Shown here: piece after piece, positions 1-8,969 of the stretch | Layout of the letters: each line of letters opens with the position of its first letter | Position numbering within the stretch: position 1 is the first letter of the stretch | Assembly: GCF_003063335.1 (NCBI RefSeq) | Contig: NZ_NERX01000005.1 | Span: 62,001 to 126,000 of the forward strand | Source: Limnohabitans sp. MMS-10A-192 | GTDB lineage: Bacteria; Pseudomonadota; Gammaproteobacteria; Burkholderiales; Burkholderiaceae_C | DNA length: 64,000 nt | Direction: 5' to 3' | Position numbers and translations under genes: made by a program | The notes under the pieces: model-generated | Seen by the model: the letters and a program-made list of their open reading frames with translations, nothing else | Database searches by the model: none | Told to the model about the DNA's origin: nothing

Positions 1-780
1 GGCTACAAAACCACGCCCGAATCCTTGTCGCGCATCGGGGCCGCTGACCTGAAAGCCTTGCACGCCCGAGCTTTGCGCACCTGCAATGCATCGGTCAGCG
101 TGGTGGGTGATTTGTCGCGCGCCCAAGTTGACGCGCTGGTCAAGCGCTTGCTGGCCTTGTGGCCGGCCATGTCGGCTTGCCAGGACATGCCGCCAGTGGC
201 TGAAGTGCAGCCCTTGAAAGCCGCGCAAGCGGTGAATGTGCCTTTCGATTCCGCACAGGCCCATGTGCTGATGGGTCAGCCCGGCTACAAGCGCAACGAT
301 CCGGACTTTTTCCCCATGCTGGTGGGCAACCACATTTTGGGCGGTGGCGGTTTCGTGTCACGCCTGACCGAGCAGGTGCGAGAAAAGCGGGGCCTGAGTT
401 ACAGCGTGTACAGCTATTTCGCGCCGGGGCTGCATGCGGGGGCCTTCACGGTGGGCCTGCAAACAAGGCCAGACCAAGCGGCGCAGGCCATCGCCGTGGC
501 GCAAGAGGTGGTGCAGACCTTCGTCAAGGACGGCCCCACCGAAGCCGAGTTGCAAGCGGCCAAGGCCAATCTGGTTGGTGGCTTTGCCTTGCGCATCGAC
601 AGCAACCGCAAGCTGCTCGACAACGTGGCCAACATCGCGTGGAACCGTTTGCCGCTGAACTATCTGGACACCTGGACGGTACAGGTCGATCGGGTGAGCG
701 CCGACGATGTGCGCCGCGCCATGGCCCGGGTGCTGCAACCCGAGCGCATGGTCACGGTGGTGCTGGGCGCGCAGCCCTGA
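1..780 (+). CDS. M16-family peptidase (zinc protease-like), C-terminal part; 5' end outside window
   Basis: The frame is open from the first base, so the gene begins upstream of the window. The visible 259 residues look like the second half of an M16 (insulinase/pitrilysin) peptidase, with the conserved stretch REKRGLSYSVYSY and the preceding glycine-rich ILGGGGFVSRL. No HxxEH zinc motif lies in this part. The protein may therefore be either the catalytic or the non-catalytic partner of the paired M16 genes that often precede rsmD in Burkholderiales. It ends in a TGA four bases before the end of the convergent hemerythrin gene. Family assignment is firm; catalytic status is unknown. Confidence 0.85.
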   Translation, partial: GYKTTPESLSRIGAADLKALHARALRTCNASVSVVGDLSRAQVDALVKRLLALWPAMSACQDMPPVAEVQPLKAAQAVNVPFDSAQAHVLMGQPGYKRNDPDFFPMLVGNHILGGGGFVSRLTEQVREKRGLSYSVYSYFAPGLHAGAFTVGLQTRPDQAAQAIAVAQEVVQTFVKDGPTEAELQAAKANLVGGFALRIDSNRKLLDNVANIAWNRLPLNYLDTWTVQVDRVSADDVRRAMARVLQPERMVTVVLGAQP

Positions 781-784
781 GGTT

Positions 785-1315
785 TCAGATGTGCGCCGCA
801 AAAGGCGGCACGTGGCGCATGTGCAAGGTCAGCCCCAGCGCTGCCATGTGGTTGTCGTTGCGACCCAAGATGCTTTGCGCCAGCGGCAGGAAGGCTTGTT
901 CTTCCAGTTTGGCGTGGGCCTGGTAGCGCTGGACCATGGCCTGCAGGGCGCTCACGTCCAGCATGGCGTCCTGTCCTTTGGCGACTTTGCGCAAACTGGG
1001 CTCCAGCGATTCCCAAATCTTTTCCAGGCTGCGGTGGTCCTGTGTGAGTTGTTCGATCAGGGCGTCCACCTTCATGCGTTCAGCGCCTGCCTGAGCGCTG
1101 GCGCGCACGGCCGTGAACAGGTCTTTTTCTTCTTCGCTGTGGTGGGTGTACATGCCTGTGCTGAAGAAGGCCAGAGACTGCTCGGCAATTTTGCGCGCCT
1201 GCGCGGCAGGCCCCAGCAGCGCGGGCAAATCGCCCATGCGATCGAGCTGGGCAAAGATGCCCACATGGCAATTGGAAAAATGGGTGATGGGGGCTTCAGA
1301 TGGGTTGTGGCTCAT
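785..1315 (-). CDS. Hemerythrin HHE domain protein
   Basis: The 176-residue protein carries histidine and acidic motifs spaced as in HHE cation-binding domains: HFSNCH near residue 12, HHSEEEKD near 58, DHRSLEK near 92 and H-x2-LEE near 134. These would bind a di-iron centre that senses or carries O2, NO or related species. It is cytoplasmic, with no signal peptide. It is transcribed alone, away from the gene at 1560, and a perfect 15-base palindrome lies just upstream of its start. The physiological ligand cannot be read from the sequence. Confidence 0.85.
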   Translation of the reverse strand: MSHNPSEAPITHFSNCHVGIFAQLDRMGDLPALLGPAAQARKIAEQSLAFFSTGMYTHHSEEEKDLFTAVRASAQAGAERMKVDALIEQLTQDHRSLEKIWESLEPSLRKVAKGQDAMLDVSALQAMVQRYQAHAKLEEQAFLPLAQSILGRNDNHMAALGLTLHMRHVPPFAAHI

Positions 1316-1322
1316 GGTTTAT

Positions 1323-1337
1323 CCATTCAGTGAATGG
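1323..1337. promoter_or_regulatory. Perfect 15-bp palindrome upstream of the hemerythrin gene
   Basis: CCATTCA-G-TGAATGG is a perfect inverted repeat 8 bases upstream of the hemerythrin ATG. Position and symmetry suggest an operator for a dimeric repressor. The regulator is not identifiable. Confidence 0.4.
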
Positions 1338-1513
1338 TTTCACTGTAGGCAGCATGGGCGGCTGCGCCAAGTGCGATGTGCGATTTGTTTGACGCAAGTC
1401 ATGAGCGTCCAGTCCACCGCGCGGCGTGAGTGGATCGCACACAACACACATGCCGTTACAACTGGCCCGGCATTTGGGTCATCAGGGCGCAGACGGGCCG
1501 CGTTGTAGTTGCA

Positions 1514-1534
1514 AGTCCAACAAGGTGTTGGACT
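1514..1534 (+). promoter_or_regulatory. Leader hairpin before the Ala/Lys-rich secreted protein gene
   Basis: AGTCCAACA and TGTTGGACT form a perfect 9-bp stem with a 3-base loop, ending 25 bases before the ATG at 1560. There is no T-run, so it looks like a 5' UTR stabilising or regulatory hairpin, not a terminator. Confidence 0.4.
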
Positions 1535-1559
1535 GAAAACTGAAAGAAGGACTCTTCTC

Positions 1560-1871
1560 ATGAACAAGCTGCTCGCCACCCTGATCGCCGGTTTCTTCGC
1601 TGCCGGTGCATTCGCCCAAGCCCCCGCTGCGCCTGCGACAGCTGCTGCACCCGCAGCCGCCGTAGCACCTGCTGCCAAGGCCGAAATGAAAGATGCCAAG
1701 GCACAAGCGAAGGCCCAGGCCAAAGCTGCGAAAGCCGAAAAGAAAGCAGCCCACAAGGCCGAAGCGAAAGCGGCACCAGCCTCCGCTGAAAGCAAAGTGG
1801 CCCCTGCCGCAGAAAAAATGGCCGACAAAGCCGCTGCCAAAGTCGACGCCAAACTGCCACAAGGCAAGTGA
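1560..1871 (+). CDS. Small secreted Ala/Lys-rich protein of unknown function
   Basis: This 103-residue protein starts with a clear Sec signal peptide (about residues 1-20, cleavage after AFA-Q). The rest is low-complexity and made of Ala, Lys, Glu and Pro, predicted to be helical and strongly basic. I chose the ATG at 1560 because GAAAGAAGGA lies just upstream and the signal peptide starts there; a TTG further upstream adds only a non-signal extension. Such proteins are common in Burkholderiales but uncharacterised. It is monocistronic, with a leader hairpin and a strong terminator. No function can be assigned. Confidence 0.7.
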   Translation: MNKLLATLIAGFFAAGAFAQAPAAPATAAAPAAAVAPAAKAEMKDAKAQAKAQAKAAKAEKKAAHKAEAKAAPASAESKVAPAAEKMADKAAAKVDAKLPQGK

Positions 1872-1880
1872 TACCCGCCA

Positions 1881-1899
1881 GCCGGACAGTTTGTCCGGC
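1881..1899 (+). repeat. Inverted repeat after the small secreted protein gene
   Basis: GCCGGACA and TGTCCGGC form an 8-bp stem with a 3-base loop, 9 bases after the stop. It precedes a better terminator at 1918 and may help transcription stop or protect the 3' end. Confidence 0.4.
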
Positions 1900-1917
1900 C
1901 AGCGCTTCACCCCACGA

Positions 1918-1945
1918 GAAGCCTGCACCTGTGCAGGCTTCTTTG
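1918..1945 (+). terminator. Rho-independent terminator of the 1560 gene
   Basis: GAAGCCTGCA and TGCAGGCTTC form a perfect 10-bp stem with a 4-base loop, followed by TTTGTT. Confidence 0.75.
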
Positions 1946-2013
1946 TTGGTGGGTGTCGTTGGCGCGTGCCCGCGTGTCGCAAGGGCCGCAAGCGGGCCTT
2001 TACACTTGGCCCC

Positions 2014-2658
2014 ATGCGTTCATCCAAAGTTTCTTCTGCGCCGCGCCAGGCCGCGCGTGCGTCCGCGCCCCCTTCAGCCCAAGCAGGCAAGCCCAAAGGC
2101 CATGCCGCACACGAAGTGCGCATCATCGGTGGCCAATGGCGCCGCACACGCCTCAAAGTCATCGACAAACCCGGGCTGCGCCCCACGCCCGACCGCGTGC
2201 GCGAAACCTTGTTCAACTGGCTGGGTCAAGACCTGAGCGACTGGCGCTGCGTGGATGCCTTTGCCGGCACCGGCGCGTTGGGCTTGGAGGCCGCTTCGCG
2301 TGGTGCGGCCCATGTGCTGATGTTGGAGCAAGACCCTGCCTTGGTGAGCGCCTTGCAAACCCATGTGCTGCGCTTGCAGGCGGGCATGGTCCAGGTGCAG
2401 CGCGCAGACGCCATCGCCGCTTTGCAGCGCTTGCCTGCGGGCAGTGTGGACTTGGTGTTCATCGATCCGCCGTTTGATGGCCCCTGGTTTGAATCGGCGC
2501 TCAAAGCCGCCTCAGCCGCCGTGCCGGTGGGGGGCTGGGTGTATCTGGAAGCGCCCGTGGCCTGGACCGATGAAGCTTTGGGTGTTTGGGGCCTGAAGGT
2601 CGAGCGTCACCTCGAGGCCGGTGCGGTGCATGCCCATTTGCTGCAGCGCACGGCATAA
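2014..2658 (+). CDS. rsmD: 16S rRNA (guanine(966)-N(2))-methyltransferase RsmD
   Basis: RsmD methylates G966 of 16S rRNA in the 30S subunit using SAM. The 214-residue product has the RsmD start signature (VRIIGGQWRRTRL, RPTPDRVRETLFNWL), the SAM-binding motif DAFAGTGALGLEA and the catalytic motif FIDPPFD. The ATG at 2014 fits the family length. The open frame reaches back to 1693 but only through the complement of the preceding coding region. The first 30 or so residues are a basic, low-complexity extension. It is followed 41 bases later by coaD, a usual rsmD-coaD pairing. Confidence 0.95.
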   Translation: MRSSKVSSAPRQAARASAPPSAQAGKPKGHAAHEVRIIGGQWRRTRLKVIDKPGLRPTPDRVRETLFNWLGQDLSDWRCVDAFAGTGALGLEAASRGAAHVLMLEQDPALVSALQTHVLRLQAGMVQVQRADAIAALQRLPAGSVDLVFIDPPFDGPWFESALKAASAAVPVGGWVYLEAPVAWTDEALGVWGLKVERHLEAGAVHAHLLQRTA

Positions 2659-2699
2659 ACGCACTGCATAATTTGTGCAGACTGAACCGAGGACCCACC

Positions 2700-3194
2700 A
2701 TGCAACACCCCGTGATCGCTGTTTACTCTGGCACCTTCGACCCGCTCACACTGGGCCATGAAGACGTGGTGCGCCGTGCGGCCCGGATGTTCGATCAGGT
2801 CATCATCGCGGTGGCCACCGCCCACCACAAGAAAACCTTGTTCAGCCTGGACGAGCGCTTGCACCTGGCGCAGTCTGCCCTGAACGATTGCCCCAACGTC
2901 AAAGCCGTGCCTTTTGATGGCCTGATTGTGGATTTCGTGCGCGCCCAACAGGCGCAAGTGATCGTGCGTGGTCTGCGCTCGGTCACCGATTACGACTACG
3001 AAACCCAGATGTCGGGCATGAACCGCCATCTGGCCCCCGATGTGGACACCGTGTTTTTGCACACCAGCGCCAACGTGCAACACATCAGCAGCACCTTGGT
3101 GCGCGAAATCGCCAAGCTCGGGGGTGATGTGTCGGGCCTGGTGTCGGCACCTGTGCTCAATGCGCTGGAGTTCAAGCTCTCCAGCGCGGACTGA
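2700..3194 (+). CDS. coaD: Phosphopantetheine adenylyltransferase CoaD
   Basis: CoaD converts 4'-phosphopantetheine and ATP to dephospho-CoA, the penultimate step of coenzyme A synthesis. The 164 residues match the family length. They show the nucleotidyltransferase motif GTFDPLTLGH at residues 9-18 and the second ATP motif ISSTLVRE near 127. The ATG at 2700 follows GAGGACC. It ends directly against the convergent recJ stop codon, with no spacer between them. Confidence 0.97.
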   Translation: MQHPVIAVYSGTFDPLTLGHEDVVRRAARMFDQVIIAVATAHHKKTLFSLDERLHLAQSALNDCPNVKAVPFDGLIVDFVRAQQAQVIVRGLRSVTDYDYETQMSGMNRHLAPDVDTVFLHTSANVQHISSTLVREIAKLGGDVSGLVSAPVLNALEFKLSSAD

Positions 3195-4904
3195 TCAGTC
3201 TTCCGCGCCTTCCACCAAAAAGCGCACGCGCTTTTGGCCTTGCCATTCGTCGGCATCCAGCCGGTAAGCCAGCTTCACTTTGGACGGTAAGGGCTCTGTG
3301 CGGCCAAACCAGATGCCGTCCACCGGTTGGCCTTGGTGCTTCATCTTGAGCGACAGGTGTTTTTCGCCCACCAAGCGTTGCGACACGATTTCAATCTCTT
3401 CACAAAACACGGGCGGCGCAAAGCCCTGGCCCCAGACCTCGTGGTGCAGCATCTCCACCAAATCCACCCGGCGGTATTCGGCAGGCAGCGGCCCGTCGGT
3501 TTCCAGGCGGCGTTGCAGCGTGGCAGCGTCCAGCCATTCCATGGCCACCTGGTTCAGGGTTTCTTCAAACACATCGAGGTGTTCTTCGGCAATGGTGCAA
3601 CCCGCCGCCATGGCATGCCCACCAAAGCGCAGCAGCACGCCCGGTGCGCGTTTGGCCACCAGATCGAGCGCATCGCGCAAATGGAATCCCGCGATCGAGC
3701 GGCCTGAGCCCTTGAGTTCGTGTTCCTTGCCCGGCGCGCTGCTGGCCGCGAACACAAAGGTGGGGCGGTGCAGTTTGTCCTTGATCCGCGAGGCCACGAT
3801 GCCCACCACGCCTTCGTGAAAGTCCGGGTCGAACACACAAATGGCGGGCGGTGGCTCGTCGCCTTCGTCAAACAACGATTCGGCCATCTCCATCGCCATC
3901 TCGCGCATGTCGCCCTCGATCACGCGGCGTTCGCGGTTGATCGCGTCCAGCTGCCGGGCCAGCTCGTCGGCGCGGCCTGCATCATCGGTCAGCAGGCACT
4001 CGATGCCCAGCGTCATGTCGGCCAGCCGACCTGCCGCGTTGATGCGTGGCCCCAGTGCAAAACCAAAGTCAAAAGTGGTGGCCTTGGCCGTTTCGCGGCC
4101 CGCTGCGCGCATGAGCGCCGACATGCCCGGAGGCAGAGCGCCTGCCCGCACCCGGCGCAGACCTTGCGCCACCAGGCGGCGGTTGTTGGCGTCGAGCTTG
4201 ACCACGTCGGCCACGGTGCCCAGTGCCACCAAGGGCAGCAGTGCGTCCAGGCGCGGCTGGGTGCTCGCGTCAAACACGCCGCGCTGGCGCAACTCGGCGC
4301 GCAGGGCCAGCAGCACGTAAAACATGACGCCTACACCCGCGATGGACTTGCTGGTGAAGCTGCAGCCGGGCTGGTTGGGGTTGACGATCACTTCTGCCGT
4401 GGGCAGTTCGTTGCCCGGCAAATGGTGGTCGGTGACCAGCACCTGCAGGCCCAGCGACTGTGCCGCTTGCACGCCCGCCACGCTGGCGATGCCGTTGTCT
4501 ACGGTGATCAAGACATCTGCGCCTTGTTGGTGCACGCGCTCGGCAATCGGGGGCGTGAGGCCATAACCATCCACCACCCGGTCGGGCACCAGATAACTCA
4601 CGTTCTGGGCGCCCAGCATGCGCAAACCGCGCACGCCTACGGCGCAGGCGGTCGCGCCATCGCAGTCGTAGTCGGCCACGATGCACAAGCGTTTGTTGTG
4701 CGCCATGGCATCGGCCAGCAATTTGGCGGCTTCTGTGGTGCCCAGCATGCCGGCCGGGGGCAGTAACAGGTTCAGCGCATCGTCGAGTTCATCTTTGGAC
4801 TGCACGCCACGGGCGGCATACAGGCGGGCCAGCAAGGGGTGGATGCCCGCTTGTTCCAGCGCCCAGGCGCTGCGGGGGGGCACATCTCGGGTGAGCAAAT
4901 TCAT
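3195..4904 (-). CDS. recJ: Single-stranded-DNA-specific exonuclease RecJ
   Basis: RecJ is a 5'-3' single-strand DNA exonuclease used in recombination and mismatch repair. The 569-residue protein has the DHH-superfamily motifs VADYDCDGATA near residue 76 and VTDHHLPG near 157, and the GGHAMAAG motif of the DHHA1 domain. It overlaps the stop of the upstream gene by four bases (ATGA), which points to translational coupling with the RpfE-like gene at 4901-5836. Length and motif order are normal. Confidence 0.97.
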   Translation of the reverse strand: MNLLTRDVPPRSAWALEQAGIHPLLARLYAARGVQSKDELDDALNLLLPPAGMLGTTEAAKLLADAMAHNKRLCIVADYDCDGATACAVGVRGLRMLGAQNVSYLVPDRVVDGYGLTPPIAERVHQQGADVLITVDNGIASVAGVQAAQSLGLQVLVTDHHLPGNELPTAEVIVNPNQPGCSFTSKSIAGVGVMFYVLLALRAELRQRGVFDASTQPRLDALLPLVALGTVADVVKLDANNRRLVAQGLRRVRAGALPPGMSALMRAAGRETAKATTFDFGFALGPRINAAGRLADMTLGIECLLTDDAGRADELARQLDAINRERRVIEGDMREMAMEMAESLFDEGDEPPPAICVFDPDFHEGVVGIVASRIKDKLHRPTFVFAASSAPGKEHELKGSGRSIAGFHLRDALDLVAKRAPGVLLRFGGHAMAAGCTIAEEHLDVFEETLNQVAMEWLDAATLQRRLETDGPLPAEYRRVDLVEMLHHEVWGQGFAPPVFCEEIEIVSQRLVGEKHLSLKMKHQGQPVDGIWFGRTEPLPSKVKLAYRLDADEWQGQKRVRFLVEGAED

Positions 4905-5836
4905 GGGGTGATCAGGGCGGCCAGTGCCGCTGCAGGTGTGGTCTTGTTGAACAGTCGCGTGATGCGTTGGTGCCAGGCGGCGGGGGCGGCCTCATAGGTT
5001 TGGGCCGCGTGTTCGCTGCACAGGCTGAGCGTCGCCTGGCCTGTGGCTTTGAAGTGCGTGAGCAAATCGGCCACGGCGGTGGCGTCAAGCCCTTGCCAGG
5101 CTTGCCGCCAAGCCTGCACATCGCCGCGCAAGGCGCTGTGGCGCAGGGCTTCGGGCAACGCCACGTGCCGGGCAGGGGCTGCAGCCGTCGGCAGTGTGCC
5201 CGCGCCATGCAGCCAGAAGGAATTGACCGAGATCTGCCTGCGTGCATCGCGGGCATTGTTCACCGGGTGGTTGTACAGCAGCATTTGCATCTCGCTTTGC
5301 AGGCGCTGCAAGGGGCGCGCGGCGGGACTCTCGGGTATCCAGCGCTTGATGTTTTGGCCGATCACCCGGTCGAGCGATGCGCAGGCCAGGTCCGTCAGCA
5401 TCGCACCCTGAACATGCCACTTGAGTGCGCTGTGCCAGGTGACCTGCAAACCGTCTTCTTGCAAAAACGGCTGCATGGCCTGCAGCAATTGCTGCGATTC
5501 ATCGTCCGACAGGAACAGGCTGGCCGGGTCGAGCATGACCACTTGGTCCATGCCGATCTGCCAATGGCAAGGCGTCATCCAGGCCTGTGGTGTCGTGCCC
5601 GTTTGCGTGGTTTGCCAAGCGGCCCATGGCAGGGCGGCAAGCCCATCGTTCCAGCCCAAAGCTTGGGCGTGCAAGCGTTCGTGCGGCATGTGCAGTGGCG
5701 TGTCCTCGCTGTCTTGCTGCACAGGCTGGCGCTGCAAAACCGCCAGCAAGGTTTGTAAATGGGGCAACTGCAAATCGGCCAAGGCCTCTGGACCTGCTAG
5801 GGCGTGGCTGGCGGCGTAGGGAATGATCAGGTGCAT
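4901..5836 (-). CDS. RpfE-type conserved protein encoded with recJ
   Basis: This 311-residue protein has no signal peptide and no motif I can tie to a reaction. Its start (MHLIIPYAAS) and its position directly upstream of recJ fit the conserved 'regulatory protein, RpfE type' family of beta- and gammaproteobacteria, which has also been compared to phosphoglycerate mutases. I chose the ATG at 5836 because residues before it are low-complexity and lie over the start of the divergent MFS gene. It is co-transcribed with recJ through a four-base overlap. The assignment rests on context and resemblance only. Confidence 0.6.
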   Translation of the reverse strand: MHLIIPYAASHALAGPEALADLQLPHLQTLLAVLQRQPVQQDSEDTPLHMPHERLHAQALGWNDGLAALPWAAWQTTQTGTTPQAWMTPCHWQIGMDQVVMLDPASLFLSDDESQQLLQAMQPFLQEDGLQVTWHSALKWHVQGAMLTDLACASLDRVIGQNIKRWIPESPAARPLQRLQSEMQMLLYNHPVNNARDARRQISVNSFWLHGAGTLPTAAAPARHVALPEALRHSALRGDVQAWRQAWQGLDATAVADLLTHFKATGQATLSLCSEHAAQTYEAAPAAWHQRITRLFNKTTPAAALAALITP

Positions 5837-5931
5837 GGGGCCTGATTGTCGCAGGCCCCTGAACGGCCTGGCAGGCTGAGGGGGCTGTTCAAAGGCACAA
5901 TGACCCTCAAAACCCAAAGACAGGAGACCGC

Positions 5932-7116
5932 ATGAAAGAAACCCCCTACGCCTGGGTGGTGGTTTGGGCCACGTTTGTGTGCCTGGCGCTGATCTTTGGG
6001 GTGTCGTATTCGTTCGCGGCGTTTTTTGAATCGTTTGCAGCCGAGTTTTCGGCGCAGCGGGCCGATGTGTCCTGGATTTTTGGCCTCTCTGGCTTTGTGT
6101 ATTTTGTGATGGGCGCTGGCGGCGGCATGTTGGCCGACCGTTTTGGCCCGCGCATCGTGTGCTCGGCCGGCATGGCTTTGATTGCACTGGGCTTGCTGGC
6201 CACCAGTTGGGCCACGTCTTTGTTGGCGGTGTACGTGAGTTACGGCCTGCTGGTGGGCCTGGGCATTGCCCTGGTCTACACCCCGTCGATTGCCAGCGTG
6301 CAGCCCTGGTTCACCACCCGGCGCGGTTTGGCCGGGGGCATTGCCAGTTCGGGCGTGGGCGCGGGCACTTTGCTGGTGCCGGTGCTGGTGGCCATGGCCA
6401 TTGGCCCCATGCCCTGGCGCGAGGCGATGCAGGTGCTGGCACTGGGCGTGCTGGTGCTGGGCCTGCTGGCGGCGGCTTTGTTGCGGCGCGCACCTGCTGC
6501 CCCGTCCTCGGGTGCAGGTGGCTCGTCCTCTGGCCTGAGCTTGCGCGAGACCTTGCGCAGCCCCACGTTTCGCTGGCTGTACTTGGCCACGGTGTTGGCC
6601 TCGCCGGTGATGTTCATTCCATTTGCCCATGTGTCGGCCTCGGCGCGTGATCTGGGCTTGGGCGAAGCCTTTGCCGTGGGCCTGGTCGGCCTGATCGGTG
6701 TGGGCAGTCTGGTCGGACGCTTTGCCATCGGCCTGTTGGCCGACCGGCTGGGGCGGGCGCAGACGCTGGTGCTGATGCAGATGTCCATGGGCGCGTCGTA
6801 TGTGCTGTGGGGTGCAGCAGGCGGGCAGGGGCTGCTGGTGGTGTTTGCGCTGTGGTTTGGCCTGAGTTATGGCGCCATCGTGTCGCTCTTGCCCGCCATT
6901 TGCATGGACTACTTTGGCGGAAAATCGGTGGCCAGCGTGGTGGGCACGCTCTACAGCGGCGCGGCTCTGGGGAACTTGCTGGGGCCTGTGTTGGCCGGTG
7001 CGGTGTTTGACCACAGCGGCCACTACTTGGGCGTGATGGCGGTGTGCGCCGTGCTGTCGCTGTGTGCCACCTGGGCCTCGCGGCAAATGAAGCGCAGTGG
7101 GCAGGCGCAGTATTGA
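5932..7116 (+). CDS. MFS transporter, oxalate/formate antiporter-like
   Basis: The 394-residue protein is hydrophobic throughout, with about 12 predicted membrane segments. It has the MFS loop motif GMLADRFGPR near residue 66 and a second copy, GLLADRLGRAQ, near 273. The pattern FGxSYSFAAFFESF with a lone leading helix resembles the monocarboxylate/oxalate-formate branch. AGGAGA lies just before the ATG. The substrate cannot be deduced. The next gene starts 18 bases downstream and may be co-transcribed. Confidence 0.85.
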   Translation: MKETPYAWVVVWATFVCLALIFGVSYSFAAFFESFAAEFSAQRADVSWIFGLSGFVYFVMGAGGGMLADRFGPRIVCSAGMALIALGLLATSWATSLLAVYVSYGLLVGLGIALVYTPSIASVQPWFTTRRGLAGGIASSGVGAGTLLVPVLVAMAIGPMPWREAMQVLALGVLVLGLLAAALLRRAPAAPSSGAGGSSSGLSLRETLRSPTFRWLYLATVLASPVMFIPFAHVSASARDLGLGEAFAVGLVGLIGVGSLVGRFAIGLLADRLGRAQTLVLMQMSMGASYVLWGAAGGQGLLVVFALWFGLSYGAIVSLLPAICMDYFGGKSVASVVGTLYSGAALGNLLGPVLAGAVFDHSGHYLGVMAVCAVLSLCATWASRQMKRSGQAQY

Positions 7117-7134
7117 ACAAAAAGAAGGATCTCC

Positions 7135-7602
7135 ATGCACAACGATTTGCACGCGCTGCGGCGCATCCTCAAAACATGCCCCACCATCGCCGTGGTGGGC
7201 TTGTCGGCTGAATGGCACCGACCGAGCTACTTTGCGGCCAAGTACATGCAGTCGCACGGTTTCAAGATCGTGCCCGTGAACCCGCGCTATGCGGGCAAGC
7301 CGGTGCTGGGCGAGACCTGTTACGCCAGCCTGGGCGACATCCCTTTCAATGTGGACATGGTTGACGTGTTTCGCCGCGCCGAAGACGTGCTGCCGATTGC
7401 CGAGCAAGCGGTGCAGATCGGTGCCAAGTGCCTGTGGCAACAACTGGGCGTGGCCAACCCCGAGGCCGATGCGCTGGCCCGGCAGGCGGGCATGGATTCC
7501 GTCACCAACCGCTGCGTGAAGATCGAACACGCCCGTCTGTTTGGCGGCCTGAACTGGGTGGGCGTGAACACCGGCATCATCTCGGCGCGGCGGCTGGTGT
7601 GA
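7135..7602 (+). CDS. CoA-binding domain protein (YccU-like)
   Basis: The 155-residue product is a single CoA-binding Rossmann domain of the succinyl-CoA synthetase alpha type, with AVVGLSAEWHRPSY near residue 18, VPVNPRYAG near 46 and CLWQQLGVANPEA near 101. It lacks the ligase histidine domain, so it probably binds CoA or a nucleotide without catalysing ligation. AAGAAGGA precedes the ATG. It lies between the MFS gene and metY on the same strand. Its biological role is unknown in the family generally. Confidence 0.85.
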   Translation: MHNDLHALRRILKTCPTIAVVGLSAEWHRPSYFAAKYMQSHGFKIVPVNPRYAGKPVLGETCYASLGDIPFNVDMVDVFRRAEDVLPIAEQAVQIGAKCLWQQLGVANPEADALARQAGMDSVTNRCVKIEHARLFGGLNWVGVNTGIISARRLV

Positions 7603-7650
7603 AGGCTTCTTTCCCCTTGCCACTTAAAACAAATTGATGACCCCAACACC

Positions 7651-8934
7651 ATGACCGACCGCCAATTCCACCCCGAAACCCTGGCCATCCACGCCGGGCA
7701 AATCCCCGACGCGGCCACGGGCGCACGCGCCTTGCCGATTTACCAAACCAGCAGCTTCGTGTTTGACAGCGCCGAGCACGCGGCCTCGCTTTTTAACCTG
7801 CAAACCTTTGGCAATGTGTATTCGCGCTTGAGCAACCCCACGGTGGCAGTGCTCGAAGAGCGTGTGGCCGCGCTCGAAGGCGGGCGCGCTGCCGTAGCCA
7901 GCGCATCCGGCATGGCGGCCGAAACCATGGCGCTCATGACCATCTTGCAAGCGGGCGACCATGTGGTGGCCGCTGGGGCTTTGTACGGCGGCTCGGTCAC
8001 CATGCTGGCCGTGAGCCTGGCCAAATTCGGCATTGAAACGACGTTTGTGGACGCGACCAAGCCTGAAGCCTTTGCCGCCGCCATGCGACCCAACACGCGT
8101 GCGGTGTATGCCGAAAGCCTGGGCAACCCGAGCATGGTGGTGCTGGACATCGCCGCCGTGGCCGAGGTGGCCCACGCACATGGCGTGCCGCTCATCATCG
8201 ACAACACTGTGCCCAGCCCACTGCTTTGCCAGCCGCTGTTGCTGGGGGCCGACATCGTGGTGCATTCGGCCACCAAATACCTGGCGGGCCACGGCACCAC
8301 GCTGGGTGGCGTGGTGGTTGAAGGCGGCAAATTCCCGTGGGACAACGGCAAGTTTCCGGGCATGACCGAACCGTCCAAGGGCTACCACGGCGTGAAGTTT
8401 TACGAGACCTTTGGCGACTTTGGCTTCACCATGCGCTGCCGCATGGAGAGCCTGCGCGTGTTTGGCGCAGCGCTCAGCCCCATGAGCGCCTGGCAAATTT
8501 TGCAAGGCGTCGAGACCCTGCCGCTGCGCATGCAAAAGCATTGCGACAACGCTTTGGGCGTGGCGAAGTTTTTGCAGGCCGACCCGCGTGTGGCCTGGGT
8601 CAATTACCCCGGCTTGCCCGACCACCCGCAGCACGCCCTGATGCAGCGCCAGATGCGCGGCGCGTCGGGCTTGCTGTCGTTTGGCGTGAAAGGCGGTTTG
8701 GCGCAGGGCGTGACCTTCATCGAGTCGGCCCAGTTCATGAGCCACTTGGTCAACATCGGCGACACCCGCACCCTGATCAGCCATCCGGCCAGCACCACGC
8801 ACCGCCAACTCGATGAAGCTCAGCAACTGGCTGCGGGCGTGCCGCCCGACATGGTGCGCATTTCGGTGGGCTTGGAGAATCTGGACGACATCTTGTGGGA
8901 CATCGACCAGGCGCTGGACAAAGCCAGCCGTTGA
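7651..8934 (+). CDS. O-acetyl-/O-succinylhomoserine sulfhydrylase (MetY/MetZ)
   Basis: This PLP enzyme of the Cys/Met metabolism family makes homocysteine from an acylhomoserine and sulfide. The 427 residues include the PLP lysine K209 in VVHSATKYL, the SxxYxRxxNPT signature (NVYSRLSNPT) at about residue 55-64 and the ALEGG motif at 74-78. The length fits the MetY type, since cystathionine gamma-synthases are shorter. It assimilates sulfide directly, which fits an organism that also oxidises reduced sulfur. MetY and MetZ cannot be separated with certainty by eye. Confidence 0.9.
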   Translation: MTDRQFHPETLAIHAGQIPDAATGARALPIYQTSSFVFDSAEHAASLFNLQTFGNVYSRLSNPTVAVLEERVAALEGGRAAVASASGMAAETMALMTILQAGDHVVAAGALYGGSVTMLAVSLAKFGIETTFVDATKPEAFAAAMRPNTRAVYAESLGNPSMVVLDIAAVAEVAHAHGVPLIIDNTVPSPLLCQPLLLGADIVVHSATKYLAGHGTTLGGVVVEGGKFPWDNGKFPGMTEPSKGYHGVKFYETFGDFGFTMRCRMESLRVFGAALSPMSAWQILQGVETLPLRMQKHCDNALGVAKFLQADPRVAWVNYPGLPDHPQHALMQRQMRGASGLLSFGVKGGLAQGVTFIESAQFMSHLVNIGDTRTLISHPASTTHRQLDEAQQLAAGVPPDMVRISVGLENLDDILWDIDQALDKASR

Positions 8935-8969
8935 AAAGCCCCAACTGCGATTGGTCACAATAGCGGCCT

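Noticed and set aside
5827..7623. Long minus-strand open frame (598 codons) opposite the MFS and CoA-binding genes
   Set aside because: The translation is low-complexity (His, Gln, Arg, Ala rich), has no domain, and lies opposite two genes with clear families. It is a high-GC shadow frame.
7603..7650. Possible SAM or cobalamin riboswitch before metY
   Set aside because: The gap is only 48 bases and contains no stem pattern of those riboswitches.
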